DNA from: Diplodia intermedia
Taxonomy: Eukaryota; Ascomycota; Dothideomycetes; Botryosphaeriales; Botryosphaeriaceae
Direction of reading: 5' to 3'
Length of the DNA: 64,000 bases
Assembly: GCA_021495925.1 (NCBI GenBank)
Contig: JAKEKT010000064.1
Coordinates: 124,001 to 188,000 of the forward strand
Shown here: positions 24,874 to 35,104 of the stretch, in pieces
Layout: the number at the start of each line of letters is the position of its first letter
Numbering within the stretch: the first letter of the stretch is position 1
Notes under the pieces: generated by a model
Seen by the model: only the letters and a program-made list of their open reading frames with translations
Databases searched by the model: none
Told to the model about the DNA's origin: nothing
Position numbers and translations under genes: made by a program

Positions 24874-25266
24874 GGTACAAGGCGATCCGCTGTTTCATGG
24901 TGGTCCACGGACGAAGTTCGTAAGCTGCGGGGTAAAGGCCTCGGGTCCACGTGGCATGACGGCACACGATTCCTTACCGTGCTTTTCATTTGTCCGTAGC
25001 CGTCTCATCTCTTCTGTCTGTAAAATCTCACACTTCGCCCCGCGCAAGAAGTGTTTACAGCTCATGTCCCCCAAACAGCACTGCCGATGGGTAGTCGAGG
25101 CACTCAATGGACTGAGCCCGCCGCCACTTACGTCATGGAGCCAAGCAATCCTACAGGTTTCCAGAAAGACGTCTCCTCGCTGCTTCTACGGACACTACTC
25201 GGCTTAGCCCCGCGGAATTCCACCTCTTCTTTTCTACCCTCCCGTCTCCGTTAGTGCAACTCCGCC

Positions 25267-25390
25267 ATGCCGCACGCTCCCGCCGCCGCAGCGCCGCCAC
25301 CTCGTCGCAAAAGCGATAGATGCTGCGTCAAGGCAAAAAGACGCTGCAACTTGCAGACCCATGTTCGAGATGCACAAAAAAGAGCAGTAT
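25267..25390 (+). pseudogene. remnant of a Zn2Cys6 transcription factor (DNA-binding exon)
   Basis: An ATG at 25267 opens a proline/alanine-rich leader, then 'SDRCCVKAKRRCNL', clearly a Zn2Cys6 zinc cluster. The first zinc cysteine is serine (AGC for TGC). After 'RRCNL' the frame is lost; the next frame continues with 'ADPCSRCTKKSS', the second half of the cluster. One inserted base between them would restore the reading. A splice donor (GTGAGT at 25391) stands where the first intron of such genes usually begins, but no later exon can be found. So there is one ligand substitution, one frameshift and a missing body. Confidence 0.65.
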
Positions 25391-25736
25391 GTGAGTATCC
25401 GTCGGCCATCGTCTATGTCCAGATCGCTGTACCAAATGGAGTCGATTCCGCCGCTGCACTGGATAGCAAATACCAATTCTTAAGAGATGGAAACCCTAAG
25501 GCATCCCTCTTCCTCATCCACATGGAGATTGCTGGGAGACGGTGCTATTACGAGACAGGATCTTCATTTGACTGAGAAGTGGAATTACCTTCGCTGAGAG
25601 TGGTATATGACCGGTGGGCGGAACTTGGCAGCGTTTAAAACTTATGAAGCAGACACCCGACTTTCGAACTAATCCATCATTCCACTTTGGACCCCACTTG
25701 ATCTTTCGCAAACTCATCGCAACAGACTCTCGAACA

Positions 25737-26114
25737 ATGTCGACCATTCCCAAAGCGCAGGACAGGGGGCGTTGGGGTGGTTGATGGAGAGGGGGAAAGA
25801 TGTGTTTGCTATTTCGGGGTGAGTTGTGTCTTCTTGTTCCTGTTCCTCTTCCTCTTCTTCTTCTTCTTCCGCGAGTTTATCCCGAGGCGGGCCGGGCAGC
25901 TCTGTGAACTAACGGAAAGATTTTGCAAGCAGTGCGGTGGTGATAGCACGGGCGGATCCAATATCTGGAGGAGAATGTTGGCGCTGTTCAAGTGAAACTC
26001 ACCGCGGCTGAGGAAGACGAGATACGAATGGCAATTTACGGCACTGATTTGGCTGGGGAGAGGTATCCGAAAGGGCATGATGTGAGATTGCTTGCTGATA
26101 CGCCTGAGTTATAG
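25737..26114 (+). pseudogene. internally deleted aldo-keto reductase remnant
   Basis: The left end, MSTIPKAQ at 25737, looks like an aldo-keto reductase N-terminus. It runs within a few codons, in another frame, into 'GALGWLMERGKDVFAISG', a late segment of the same family, so about two thirds of the enzyme is missing. A GT donor at 25819 and an AG at 25945-25946, with a CTAAC branch site, mark a 128-nt intron. The next exon reads 'RRIQYLEENVGAV' and ends in 'GERYPKG...LADTPEL' and a stop at 26112-26114, the family's C-terminus. One base is missing just after the intron. The catalytic Tyr/Lys/His region is gone, so it cannot be active. Confidence 0.65.
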
Positions 26115-26998
26115 GTTTACGGGTGTCGTCGGGTGGTTGCGGCGTGCGGGGGTTTTGATTGGCTGGAGCTCGGGTAGAAACTGTCGGGGGGTCCCGAGGG
26201 CTAGAAGATTCGTCGTCTTCTCTATTCACGGCTTTTTAGCACTTTAGCTGAGATTTGAGAAGACCCAAAACGGAGTTTATAGCCCAGTCACGTAATTTTG
26301 TCTCATTTGGCTGGGCGATGCTTCTGGCTCTTACAAGACAATCTTCGAGCTCATTGCGGTTCAGTCGTTCGCGCGATAACCACTGTCCGATTTCGATTCC
26401 GAGATTGAGAAGTCCATTGGGCGATGTCGAAGACTCTGTGAGTGTGGCAACAAGATCCACACTCCGAGCAGCAAGGTCAAGGGACCGTGTGACAATGTCT
26501 TGAGAAGCGGACATCTGGATGCGAACAGGGGAGAGAAGGGTCAACGAAATTCGTCAGGTTGCTTGCTGTCGGCATGGGGACGGAGGCTGCCTATGTAGAG
26601 AGCAAGGTTGACTTTGACGGCATCCAGTGGTAGCCAGTAAGGCAGAATGAGTACGTGGTGGGATTTGATTTGCGCAGTGCATACAGCAACAAGGGACGTG
26701 GATCATGGGAGACCTCTGCGTCGGCGCTGCGGCCTGCCACGAGTGGTGAAATTCTTGCATTGTTTGGGAGTAAATAATCAGGCTTAAGCGATGATGACTG
26801 CATGATGATTCTTCCTATAAGGTCGCTTATGGGGCGATGCATGGCAGAAATATTGCGGCCAATGGAGTGAGGTTCCATCCAATCAAAGAGACAAGGCACA
26901 CCGACCCCACCTCTCGTGGCTAGGTAGGCAGACAGCAAGGCTGTCGTCGAGAAATCGCAAGGCCTGCAAGGCAGACAAAAGGCATTTACGTAACAACC

Positions 26999-27488
26999 TT
27001 ATTTTGAGGCTTCGAATGAGGCGTTTTCTTCCAGGTTAGCGCCATCTTCGTACCACTCCGTCGCTGTCGCATCATCCCACGGCTGGCATGCCGGCGTCGC
27101 GATCCTGCTGAATACGTCTGTTGACGTTCGTTGCGGCGGACACGATGCCGGCGGGGTCGTGGAAGATGGCGTCGCCGGAAGTCGTGGATCAACTTTCGGC
27201 GGCGGCGTGGGCTGCGCTGGTGCGCTCGTAGGTGAGGGCGATGTCGATGTGGGAGTGGTAGAGGGCGAGTTGTTTGTTGCGGGAGTGGTTGCGGGTCCAT
27301 GTGATGGAGGTGGTGGAGGAGGCGGGCGGCAGCGTGGAGAAGTAGCCAATGGAGAGGGCTTTTATGAGGCCGGTTACGCCTGGGAGGGGGGAGTGGGAGG
27401 GGCTAGTAGTGGGAGGAAGGGAGGGAGGGAGGGTTACCGGCGCCGCCGTTTCCGAAGACGTTTTGGCATATGCAGCTGGTGGAGTCAT
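26999..27488 (-). pseudogene. decayed extracellular substrate-binding protein (PBP2/tungstate-type) fragment
   Basis: A minus-strand frame from 27488 reads 'GVTGLIKAL' and later 'HIDIALTYERTSAAHAAAES'. I associate this with fungal secreted proteins related to bacterial tungstate/sulfate-binding proteins, where GxTGL...AL and 'VDxALTYE' are typical. A TGA at 27189-27191 stands where the family usually has Trp. Beyond it the same frame continues 'STTSGDAIFHDPAGI', with a gap relative to the family's FHDHF...DPAGI, then another stop. A third frame gives 'DATATEWYED'. So there is a nonsense change, a deletion and frameshifts. Family assignment is from memory of motifs. Confidence 0.45.
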
Positions 27489-28453
27489 GGGTGGATCGAG
27501 GTTATCAATGGACGCACCTGATGCGCAGTAAAACGGGTCATTTTCCGTAAGTTTCCGTCGGAGTCTACTCTATCTTCCCATGCGGTTGAATTGTTGTTGT
27601 GAAAGGAGACATGCTGCTGTTCACAGACGCTGGCTCGTCTGGATTCATAACTACTCTTGTTCTTTCTGTTCCCTTTTCTCTGATGGAAAATGGTTGTTCA
27701 AATAAAGTGCGGGGTGTGCGGAGCACGGTCCGTTCGGCAACCCGGCTATTCACTCAAATCCCTAGCCACCATTCAAAGCCCTTGGTGGCCTGGTTGTGTT
27801 GAGGCCATCCGTGTATTTTGTCCTTCACAACCGTCAGCCGTAAAAATCATGGAAACTTCAGTGCTTCAAGCCCATCTTCACCGGCTTGAGCATCGGGAGC
27901 AAACGATGTAAGAAGGTCGCCATTTACAGCCGGCGGATCGGTCGTCGGCCCCCAGTAATCCTATCGTGTAGGATTTTCAGCTGCTGACGCAGAACCCACT
28001 TTTTCTTATTGCAAACTCGGTTCCTTCCGTTCCGACCAGGCAGAAGTGTACGCCCCTTGCGAGGCAAATAATTCTCATTGGGCGGCTTCGGTTGTTATCG
28101 AAAATCGGCAGAGCGTGTACCAGCCTGGTAGTCATGTGTGGCCGACCAGTAATACTACCGACACCAACTCGGCGGTGCGCCTCTAACGGGAGGATTGCCA
28201 TTTGAAATCTTTTGTTGCCCAGAAAAGGTACCTAGAGCGCAGTTGTGGAACCTACACCCACTCAATTTGGCGAATCCGCTCTTGGGGCCCCATCCGAAAG
28301 GAAATAGTGTAGACATCTGGATTAGTATGCGTGTGCGTGTGATAAGGGACACTATTTGAAGGATTCAAGGGCGTGGAGATTTAAACACCGTCCGAGAAAC
28401 CGAAAAACCGCAGATTCAACGTCCCATCAAAGTCACTTTTGAACTCACTGAAA

Positions 28454-29697
28454 ATGAAAATGCACGGGGAAAAAGTCACAGTAAATTTTCACCAAGACAC
28501 GTATAATTTCCAATGGAGACAGCTAACACCTAGTCCAGCAGAGAGAGCCAGCCGAGTCTCTAGCATACCATGCATACACAATGTGGCTCTTTACACGCAG
28601 TAACATGAAGACAATGGTGCTACCGGCATCTGTGTTCGCCGTCTCAAGCACATTGTCAGGGCCACTGCTCACGACGAACGCTTCGCCGGATTACTATGGC
28701 ATCCTCTACTGGCTTCCAATAGTCGTGCTATCCGCTTGGATGGACTTGTTGGCCTTTGACATCAGCAACCAACGCCAAGCCGGATCCGCCATTGAGGACG
28801 CTGTCAACAAGCCGTGGCGCCCCATCCCGTCCGGCCGCATCAGCGAACCCGCCGCCCGCCATCTCCTCATGGCTCTCATACCCGCCACCATCGTCAAGAG
28901 CCTTTTCCTCGGCAACACCTTGGAGACTCTCATCTTCTTCATCCTCACTTGGATAGTAGGTTCACCTGTCCTCCTCACACCACCACCACCACCACCTCTC
29001 TCCCTCCTCCTCTCCCTCTCTCCACACCACCCAACCAACCCCCAACGAAACCCACCACTAACCGTCTCCCACCCAGTACAACGACCTCGCCGCCTCCGAA
29101 TCCCACTACCTCATCCGCACCCTCATCAACGCCCTCGGCATCTCCACCTACTACGCCGCCACCACCGCCGCCCTAGCCACCACCTCCACCTCGCCCTCCA
29201 CCACCACCTCCCCCCTCCACACCTACACCCTCCTCACCCCCTCCCTCACCCTCACCACCCCGCTCACCCCCCGCTTCTACACCTGGCTCCTCGCCATCGC
29301 CGCCGCCATCTTCTCCACCATCACGACCCAAGACCTCCCCGACATTCCCGGCGACGCCGCCAAAGGCCGGCCGTCGATGCCATTGCAAGCCGGCGAGGCG
29401 ATCGCCCGGTGGAGCGTCGCGGCGGGTTTCGTTGGCGCGAGCGTCGCGTGCTGCGTCTTCTGGGGACCGGTCGGGGTGGTGGGGTGGACGGTGGTCGTGG
29501 GGACGGGCTGCGTGTGTGCGGCCAGGGCGGTGTGGGTGTGGGAGGGAGATGAGGGGGTCGTGGAGTGGGATCGGGGGACGTGGAGGGGCTGGTGTGTGTG
29601 GGTTGCCGTGCTGTATTGTTTGCCGGCGTGGCAGAGGTGGTGGTGGGGGGTGGGAGGGGCGAAGGTGGCGGCGGCGGCGGCGGCGATGGTGGTGTAG
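28454..29697 (+). CDS. UbiA-superfamily membrane prenyltransferase or terpene cyclase
   Basis: 354 residues from exons 28454-28480, 28539-28955 and 29077-29697. The first aspartate-rich region is 'DISNQRQAGSAIEDAVNKPW' and the second 'TQDLPDIPGDAAKGR', the two Mg-diphosphate-binding loops of the superfamily, and the protein is rich in hydrophobic helices. Intron 2 (28956-29076) has a CACTAAC branch and a CAG acceptor, giving 'TWI/YNDLAASESHYL'. The tiny first exon is proposed because 'YHAYTMWLFTRSNMKT' is normally internal in this family, and a 58-nt intron with CTAAC and CAG joins it to an ATG at 28454. The ATG at 28581 is the alternative start (331 residues). Fungal members include aromatic prenyltransferases and the fumagillin-type sesquiterpene cyclase Fma-TC; the sequence alone does not decide. 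Confidence 0.82.
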
Positions 29698-29934
29698 GGT
29701 TGGGGATGTGGGATGGACGACGAAGGCGTCGTGGGTGCGTCGGTCTGGTTTTGTCAGTCGGTGTGGATCATGAGGTGGATGTGGAGAGCTGGGGTGTCTG
29801 TAGACGGGGGGTTGGAATTGGATATACGCGGTTCCGTCATGTTGGAGGGAAAGCAGGAAAGAATTTAAAAAGCTGTTCCAGTAAGCGGGAAGAAGGTGGA
29901 TCTTTTACTACTATGAGTTACGGGTCGGCCCGAT

Positions 29935-29943
29935 GGCTTGTCA
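29935..29943. promoter_or_regulatory. palindrome TCGGCCCGA upstream of the SMP-30-like gene
   Basis: Perfect TCGG-C-CCGA, about 100 bases before the ATG at 30043. It matches the CGG-N1-CCG inverted repeat recurring through the 30-61 kb cluster and is a candidate Zn2Cys6 site. Confidence 0.45.
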
Positions 29944-30042
29944 AATGCCGACTACTTACTACCCCACCTTGGCCGACTCTCCATCTCACCCGGCCATCAC
30001 ATCCCTACATTCTCCCACCCGCCTACTACACTATACTCCACA

Positions 30043-31116
30043 ATGCCTGATCTCTCCGCTTTCATCGCCCACCATGATACCTTCAATGCTCTCCTGGGTT
30101 CTGAGCCCAAGCTCGAGCTTCTCCTAGAAGACAGCGACTACCCTTTTGCGCACGAGGCCGGCGTCTTCATCCCATCAATGAACAGCCTTTTCATAACAAG
30201 CAACCGCATCACAGACCCTGCTGGCCAACAGCGCGTCCAGATATCCAAAATCACCATCGACGACGCCTCTGCCCGAGTCCACTGCGAAGACCTCCCCGAG
30301 CCCACCATCCCCATGGCCAACGGCGGCGTCAACTACAAAGACGGCATTCTATTCTGCAGCCAAGGCTCTTTCACCCAGCCGGCCGCCCTCTACGAAATGA
30401 CCCTCTCCCGGCCGCACACCTTCACCCCCGTCCTCGACTCCTTCCACGGCCGCGCCTTCAACTCGCTCAACGACGTCGTCGTCCACAGCGACGGCAGCAT
30501 CTGGTTCACCGACCCCATCTACGGCCACGAGCAGGGCTACCGCCCGCGCCCGCAGCTCCCCAACCAGGTCTACCGCTACGACCCGCGGACCCGCGGCATC
30601 CGCGCCGTCGCCGACGGCTTCGGCCGCCCCAACGGCATCTGCTTCTCGCCCGACGAGCGCGTCGTGTACGTCACCGACACGGACCGCGTGCACGGCGACG
30701 GCACCGCCGACGACACGCGCCCGTCGTCCATGTGAGCAACACCATCCCGCCTCCACCTACCCCTACCCACCCAACGCTGCGACGGTCGCTAACAACGAAC
30801 GCCGACCAGCTACGCCTTCGACGTCACCCACCACTCAGGCCAGCCGTTCCTGACCAACCGCCGCCTCTTCGCCTTCGCCGACTGCGGCGTCCCCGACGGC
30901 ATCAAGGTCGACTTGGACGGCAACGTCTACAGCGGCTGCGGCGACGGCGTCCACGTCTGGTCGCCCGGCGGCGTCTTGCTGGGCCGCGTCCGCGTCGACG
31001 GCGGCGTCGCGAACTTTTGCTTCGGCCGCGGTGGCGAGCTGTTTCTGTTAAACGAGCATCGGCTGTGGAGGGCGAGGCTGGCGCCGACGGTGAGGGGCGC
31101 GCTGTTGGGGCTTTGA
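30043..31116 (+). CDS. SMP-30/gluconolactonase/LRE-like protein
   Basis: 331 residues from exons 30043-30731 and 30810-31116; the 78-nt intron has a GCTAAC branch. Beta-propeller hydrolase family of calcium-dependent lactonases. Visible motifs are 'PFAHEAGVFIPSMNSLFITSN' near the N-terminus (metal ligand Glu), 'FNSLNDVVVHSDGSIWFTDP' (central Asn/Asp ligands), 'GFGRPNGICFSPDE' and the C-terminal 'VPDGIKVDLDGNVYSGCGDGV'. All the usual metal-binding Glu/Asn/Asp positions appear to be kept. No signal peptide, so probably cytosolic. It lies 345 bases after the UbiA-family gene on the same strand. In a polyketide setting it could open or close a lactone; this is inference. Confidence 0.85.
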
Positions 31117-31356
31117 TGGGCGGGCGGAAGGGCGGCGGTGTGCGTGGGTCGTCCGCGCGCTTGGATGCTGCTGCTGCTGCTGCTGATGCGGATGGGGGTC
31201 GATGCTCGAGCTGTTGCGCTGGGCCCTGGCGGGTGGACGCGCGGTTGGTGAGTGGGGGAGAGAGGCCGGGAACGGAGGAGGTGTGATCGTCTGGATAATG
31301 TTGTGGAACGGTGCCAGACAAAATCAATGTCCGAACTTTAGGCACGATGCCGAGGC

Positions 31357-33216
31357 CTACTTTCCCGCATACATGTTCATGTTGGGCATCGGCATGAGCA
31401 GATCTGGGAATCTCACTTCAACTCGTTCCATCATATGACAGGGACACGCAGGACAGGCCCAGACCATTCGGCCGATGATATGCCCGTCCTTTACAATGAT
31501 GCCTACTCCATCCTTGAGCGCAAGCTCGTAGCTTAAACCCGGGATGCGGTAGGCCGCAGCGCCCAAGACTTCGGATGGAGGTCTCGTCAGGGCTGCACGG
31601 TATAGAAAGTGTTTGTGGCAGACGGGGCAGGCGGCGGCAAAGACGCTGCACCAATGGCCGTGAATCGTTCTCCCGCGCGCCGACACAAACGCCATCGGAG
31701 ACTCGCCCTTGAACTTGGCGCCTTTCCAGAGAGAAACGTCCGAGAGGCCCATGGCGCGGGTGATGGATGAGCACCTATCTTCCATCCATTGAGGGCTTCT
31801 CCGTTCCGTCTCGCTGTCGTGCCACTCAACCAGTGTTTTCTGTAGGCGCTCACGTCCACCCCGGTGAGCTAAGCGTTCGAGTATCTCCTGCGTATCCTGG
31901 CCGCATATCCGCGTTCCCACCGTAGCAACGAACGCGTTCAAGTCGGGACCGGAACAATCCAGAGCTGCTTGGATGACGTGGACGAGCCACGAAGGGACCG
32001 TCATTGACATGGAGAGTCTCTTGCAAGCAGTTACAGTCCCGATTTTCTCGGCTTTGAGGACAAGACCACCCCGTGGCTGTACTCGAAGGCCGTCTGGAAC
32101 TGACGGAGTCGATGACTGCGCCCCCAGCCCCCACACGTTGACGTCGTGGTAAGCGTTGAACTTGTAGTCGTTCGGGTTGCGTGGTGTCATCAGAAGCGGG
32201 CTGTAGTCTCCCGAGTCCATGCAAGCGCGGGCAATCTGCGCACATGCCTCCCTGTCGTCATCGTGCAGTTTGGTCTCCTCCAAGTCTATCGATAGAAGTC
32301 CGAGGATGGCGTAGAAGAAGTCGTGTGGCTGGGAGCACTGCCGTGTGCTCAGGAGGGAGAAGGCGTGGGCGAAGACGGTGGATTTGTGGGCCCGAATGTC
32401 CTGCAGCGGGCCAAGCATCCAGGGCACAAGGTTCTTGCTCGCTCGTGCGCCTATGAGCCGCTCGATTTCGTAGACGCTGCCTCGGCGCTCTACCTCTTCG
32501 TCCCAGATGGCGTTCATCTCGCTGAAGAACAGGTCTCCCCCGCCGTCTGCCATGTGGTAGTCTTCCAGAAGGACGTGCAGTTTGGTGCTTCGAATGAACT
32601 CCATGGCTGTCCAGACCCTACGGAACCAGCGGGCGTTGCATACGCCCGTTACGCCCATAATCCGATCGTCGGGAGTTTCGCTGCGCAATCGCTCAACTGA
32701 GACACGAGGGACGTCGTCGAGATGCACCAAGGTGAAGTCGGCGAGCTTGAAGATGTCCGGTATCGCGGCCAAGATTTTGCGTTTGTCGATCCACTGAGGC
32801 ACGCTGATGTAGTCGTGCCACAGTTCGCGCCCACTACCGAGTTGGTCTGCCACACTGTCGTAGATGCGCAAGGGCAATGTGTATACCAAAACCTGTGTGC
32901 GTTCCGATGGCGTTCCGGTTCGTCCTTCTTTTTGCGCAATTGCAAGGTCCGAGTCCCATACATGCGATACTGCGATGTATTTGGCGTCAACCGCACACTT
33001 CAGATGTCTATCGTAGAGTAGTATCGACTTGTCAGGGACGCTGATGGTCCGAGACGGTTGCTGCCTGTATACATGGTCGTTCCGCAGTGGTTGAAGGCGG
33101 AATGTGCGAATGATGGCCTCCGGCGCGATCAGCTCGCCGCAGACGCAGCAAGATAAGGCATCCGGATCATTTTCGTACCACAGAACCTCCAGTTCGGGAT
33201 ATCTCAGAGAAGTCAT
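31357..33216 (-). CDS. HET-domain protein (heterokaryon-incompatibility type)
   Basis: 619 residues, single exon. The HET core is visible as 'KYIAVSHVWDSDLA' (about 79-92), then 'LWHDYISVPQW', 'FTLVHLDD' and 'ARWFRRVWTAMEF', in the order of the family. HET proteins trigger cell death when incompatible strains fuse. Additional cysteine pairs (CCVC near residue 23 and, at the C-terminus, CPVC and CPAC) suggest zinc binding. It begins 484 bases from the two-helix membrane gene and ends 240 bases from the SMP-30-like gene. It carries none of the cluster palindromes in front of its start, so it is probably a bystander between cluster genes. Confidence 0.83.
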   Translation of the reverse strand: MTSLRYPELEVLWYENDPDALSCCVCGELIAPEAIIRTFRLQPLRNDHVYRQQPSRTISVPDKSILLYDRHLKCAVDAKYIAVSHVWDSDLAIAQKEGRTGTPSERTQVLVYTLPLRIYDSVADQLGSGRELWHDYISVPQWIDKRKILAAIPDIFKLADFTLVHLDDVPRVSVERLRSETPDDRIMGVTGVCNARWFRRVWTAMEFIRSTKLHVLLEDYHMADGGGDLFFSEMNAIWDEEVERRGSVYEIERLIGARASKNLVPWMLGPLQDIRAHKSTVFAHAFSLLSTRQCSQPHDFFYAILGLLSIDLEETKLHDDDREACAQIARACMDSGDYSPLLMTPRNPNDYKFNAYHDVNVWGLGAQSSTPSVPDGLRVQPRGGLVLKAEKIGTVTACKRLSMSMTVPSWLVHVIQAALDCSGPDLNAFVATVGTRICGQDTQEILERLAHRGGRERLQKTLVEWHDSETERRSPQWMEDRCSSITRAMGLSDVSLWKGAKFKGESPMAFVSARGRTIHGHWCSVFAAACPVCHKHFLYRAALTRPPSEVLGAAAYRIPGLSYELALKDGVGIIVKDGHIIGRMVWACPACPCHMMERVEVRFPDLLMPMPNMNMYAGK

Positions 33217-33700
33217 TCGAATAGCCCACTTGATTGTGTGGAAGAATCAATCTGGATTGATGGCGATTCGATTCGGGGGCTACGAGGGGGTTTCGGACAT
33301 GTCGGAGAAGACTGGCTGGGGGCTGGGTCGCCAATAAATAGGCAATGGTGAGTAGCCTCGACGATCATTGCCGAATAACCACAGACAATGCAACCCCCAC
33401 GCCTGACAGCTTACGCGACGATCTCGATGACCGGCAAAGATAAAAAAAACGAACAGAGATCGTAACTAAATTTTGCCGTGAGTGGAATCGAAGTTCCCGT
33501 CCACCAACAAACACTCATGTCCCTTGCTTGATGATGCCCATCCCGCCCCCATCGTCTTCCGCCGTCAACCGCCATGTCCAGAATTTAGACTCGGACAGAA
33601 CTGCACGTGCCTGAGTCCGAGCCCATATTCGAGATCGACGACCAACATGCTTCCAGTGAAGCTCGCCGAATATTCTGGCTGTTGTAAAGGATCCAATCTT
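33217..33700. other. intergenic, no recognisable gene
   Basis: 484 bases between the HET gene start and the 3' end of the two-helix membrane gene. A TATTTAT string near 33330-33340 could serve the HET gene. Only TCCGAG half-sites are present, no full palindrome. Confidence 0.4.
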
Positions 33701-34460
33701 TCAACGCCTGAGTTGTTTGTTTTTTGAAAGCAGTCGACGGTGCCGGGAGAGAAGAACGATAAAGGTCGCGGCTATTAAAGCTTGCAGCAACAAAGCAACA
33801 ATGAGGTATGCTTTACCACCGGGATGGGCACGGTCTAATCCGGACTGACTCCACATAGAGTTGGCTCTTTTCGCGAGTAACTGGCGAGTATTCTCCCAGA
33901 AATCGGGTGGCGGAGGAAGAACCGCTCTGGATGCCTGGTGGCAGTCTGCTGATTTCTGCAGAATCCTTAGCGTAGTACTTCAACATAACCGTGTTATTAC
34001 AGACCTGATCTGCACAGTACTCGATATAGTCTTTTCGCGCTGTCCAGGCAGAGAATTTGTTCGCATTGAATGCCGCCCAGACGCCGACGATTGTGAGTGC
34101 TAGTGAAGCGACGCCGATCATGAAATCTCTGAGAGACCACCAATCCCCGATGGCTTGCCATAGGCCTGGCCAATGGTTACGAAGCTTCGCCGAATGATGA
34201 TGTGGTTGGTTGGTTTCTGACGGCCCGTCACTTTGACTGTGGGTAGGTCTTGAATGATCGGGTCCAACTGCTGCTGTGGCGTTTGGCCGCCGATTTGATG
34301 ACGAGGCCATCGTCTCAAGACCTTTGCCCGTTTGTCTAGTTGCTTCGGAAGGTGCTGCCTGGCTTGACGTTTCACAAATCGAGGTTACGGAAAATGACGG
34401 ATTATAATAAATTCCGCTTGGAACTGGATCTGTTGACCTGGAACTAAATGGTAGGACCAA
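33701..34460 (-). CDS. two-helix membrane protein of unknown function
   Basis: 236 residues from exons 34005-34460 and 33701-33955, joined over a 49-nt intron in phase 0. Without splicing, the frame runs into a tail with no second helix. Order: polar, serine/histidine-rich N-terminus; helix 1 (IGVASLALTIVGVWAAF, about 115-131); 'SAWTARKDYIEYCADQ'; a cysteine-containing loop with 'VLPPPPDFW'; helix 2 (YLIVALLLQALIAATFIVLL); basic tail. The combination KDY-x-E-x-C ... D-C ... LPPPP-x-F-W between two helices is one I have seen in many uncharacterised fungal proteins. The start at 34460 lies upstream of an AT-rich TATAAT-like string, so the in-frame ATG at 34310 may be the true one. No function can be given. 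Confidence 0.65.
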
Positions 34461-35104
34461 GGCTAGCCTTATATCCTTTCTCGGGCTCGGGAGAAAAATT
34501 CTACCACACGGCCACGATCACGCCATCCGATCACTTCTACCTGCACTGCTTACCAACAAATATAAAAATAAGATCGAGAACCAAATAGAGGCTTCACTTC
34601 CGGCGTGCATATCGTATTCAGGTGCCTAATGCCTGTTATGCTCCAGCCATGTAAGAAAGCGGGGAAGACCCTTGTCCTCTTCGGCCTCACACCCTTAGCT
34701 ACACCTGCAGATTATTTTCGTCTGTGTAACCGAAGGCTCAGCCTTGAAGCCATAACGAATCCAACAATGGGAGTACTGATAAGGTTATGGTAGGAGATTG
34801 GACGGCCTCAAGGACTCCGCATTTCTACAAGTAATAGAAATGGATTTCGACCATGCCATGTCGTATGCCTATCGCATCCTGTGGTGGCCAGCCTTGCGCA
34901 CAAACTTGCTTACTGTTCGCCAACCCTAGCGTAACCCCAACGCCACCCTGCACGCCACCCTGCAATGCTCAGCTAGCCTGGCGGACTCTATCGTTCCCGC
35001 CACTCGTCAGCTATATGCTGCGGCTTGACCTACTTCGCGTCACCTGACTCGACGATATCAGAGGAGGCTGACTGGGTATGCGAAAGAAATGTAATTTTGA
35101 GTAC
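34461..35104. other. intergenic, no recognisable gene
   Basis: 644 AT-richer bases between the two-helix membrane gene and the 3' end of the FMO gene. Only short frames, and nothing with domain-like content. Confidence 0.45.

Larger units (their letters stand above)
24874..28453. other. gene graveyard: spacer with several decayed coding fragments
   Basis: 3.6 kb with no intact gene that I can defend. Three separate remnants are listed on their own (Zn2Cys6 factor, aldo-keto reductase, substrate-binding protein). A 102-residue open frame on the minus strand (26236-26544) is of unknown nature. No transposon ends were seen. The right end, from about 28.2 kb, should contain the promoter of the UbiA-family gene. 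Confidence 0.6.

Noticed and set aside
26236..26544. 102-codon minus-strand frame in the graveyard region
   Set aside because: It has a plausible helical composition but no family, no promoter signal and no conserved neighbour; kept out for lack of support.
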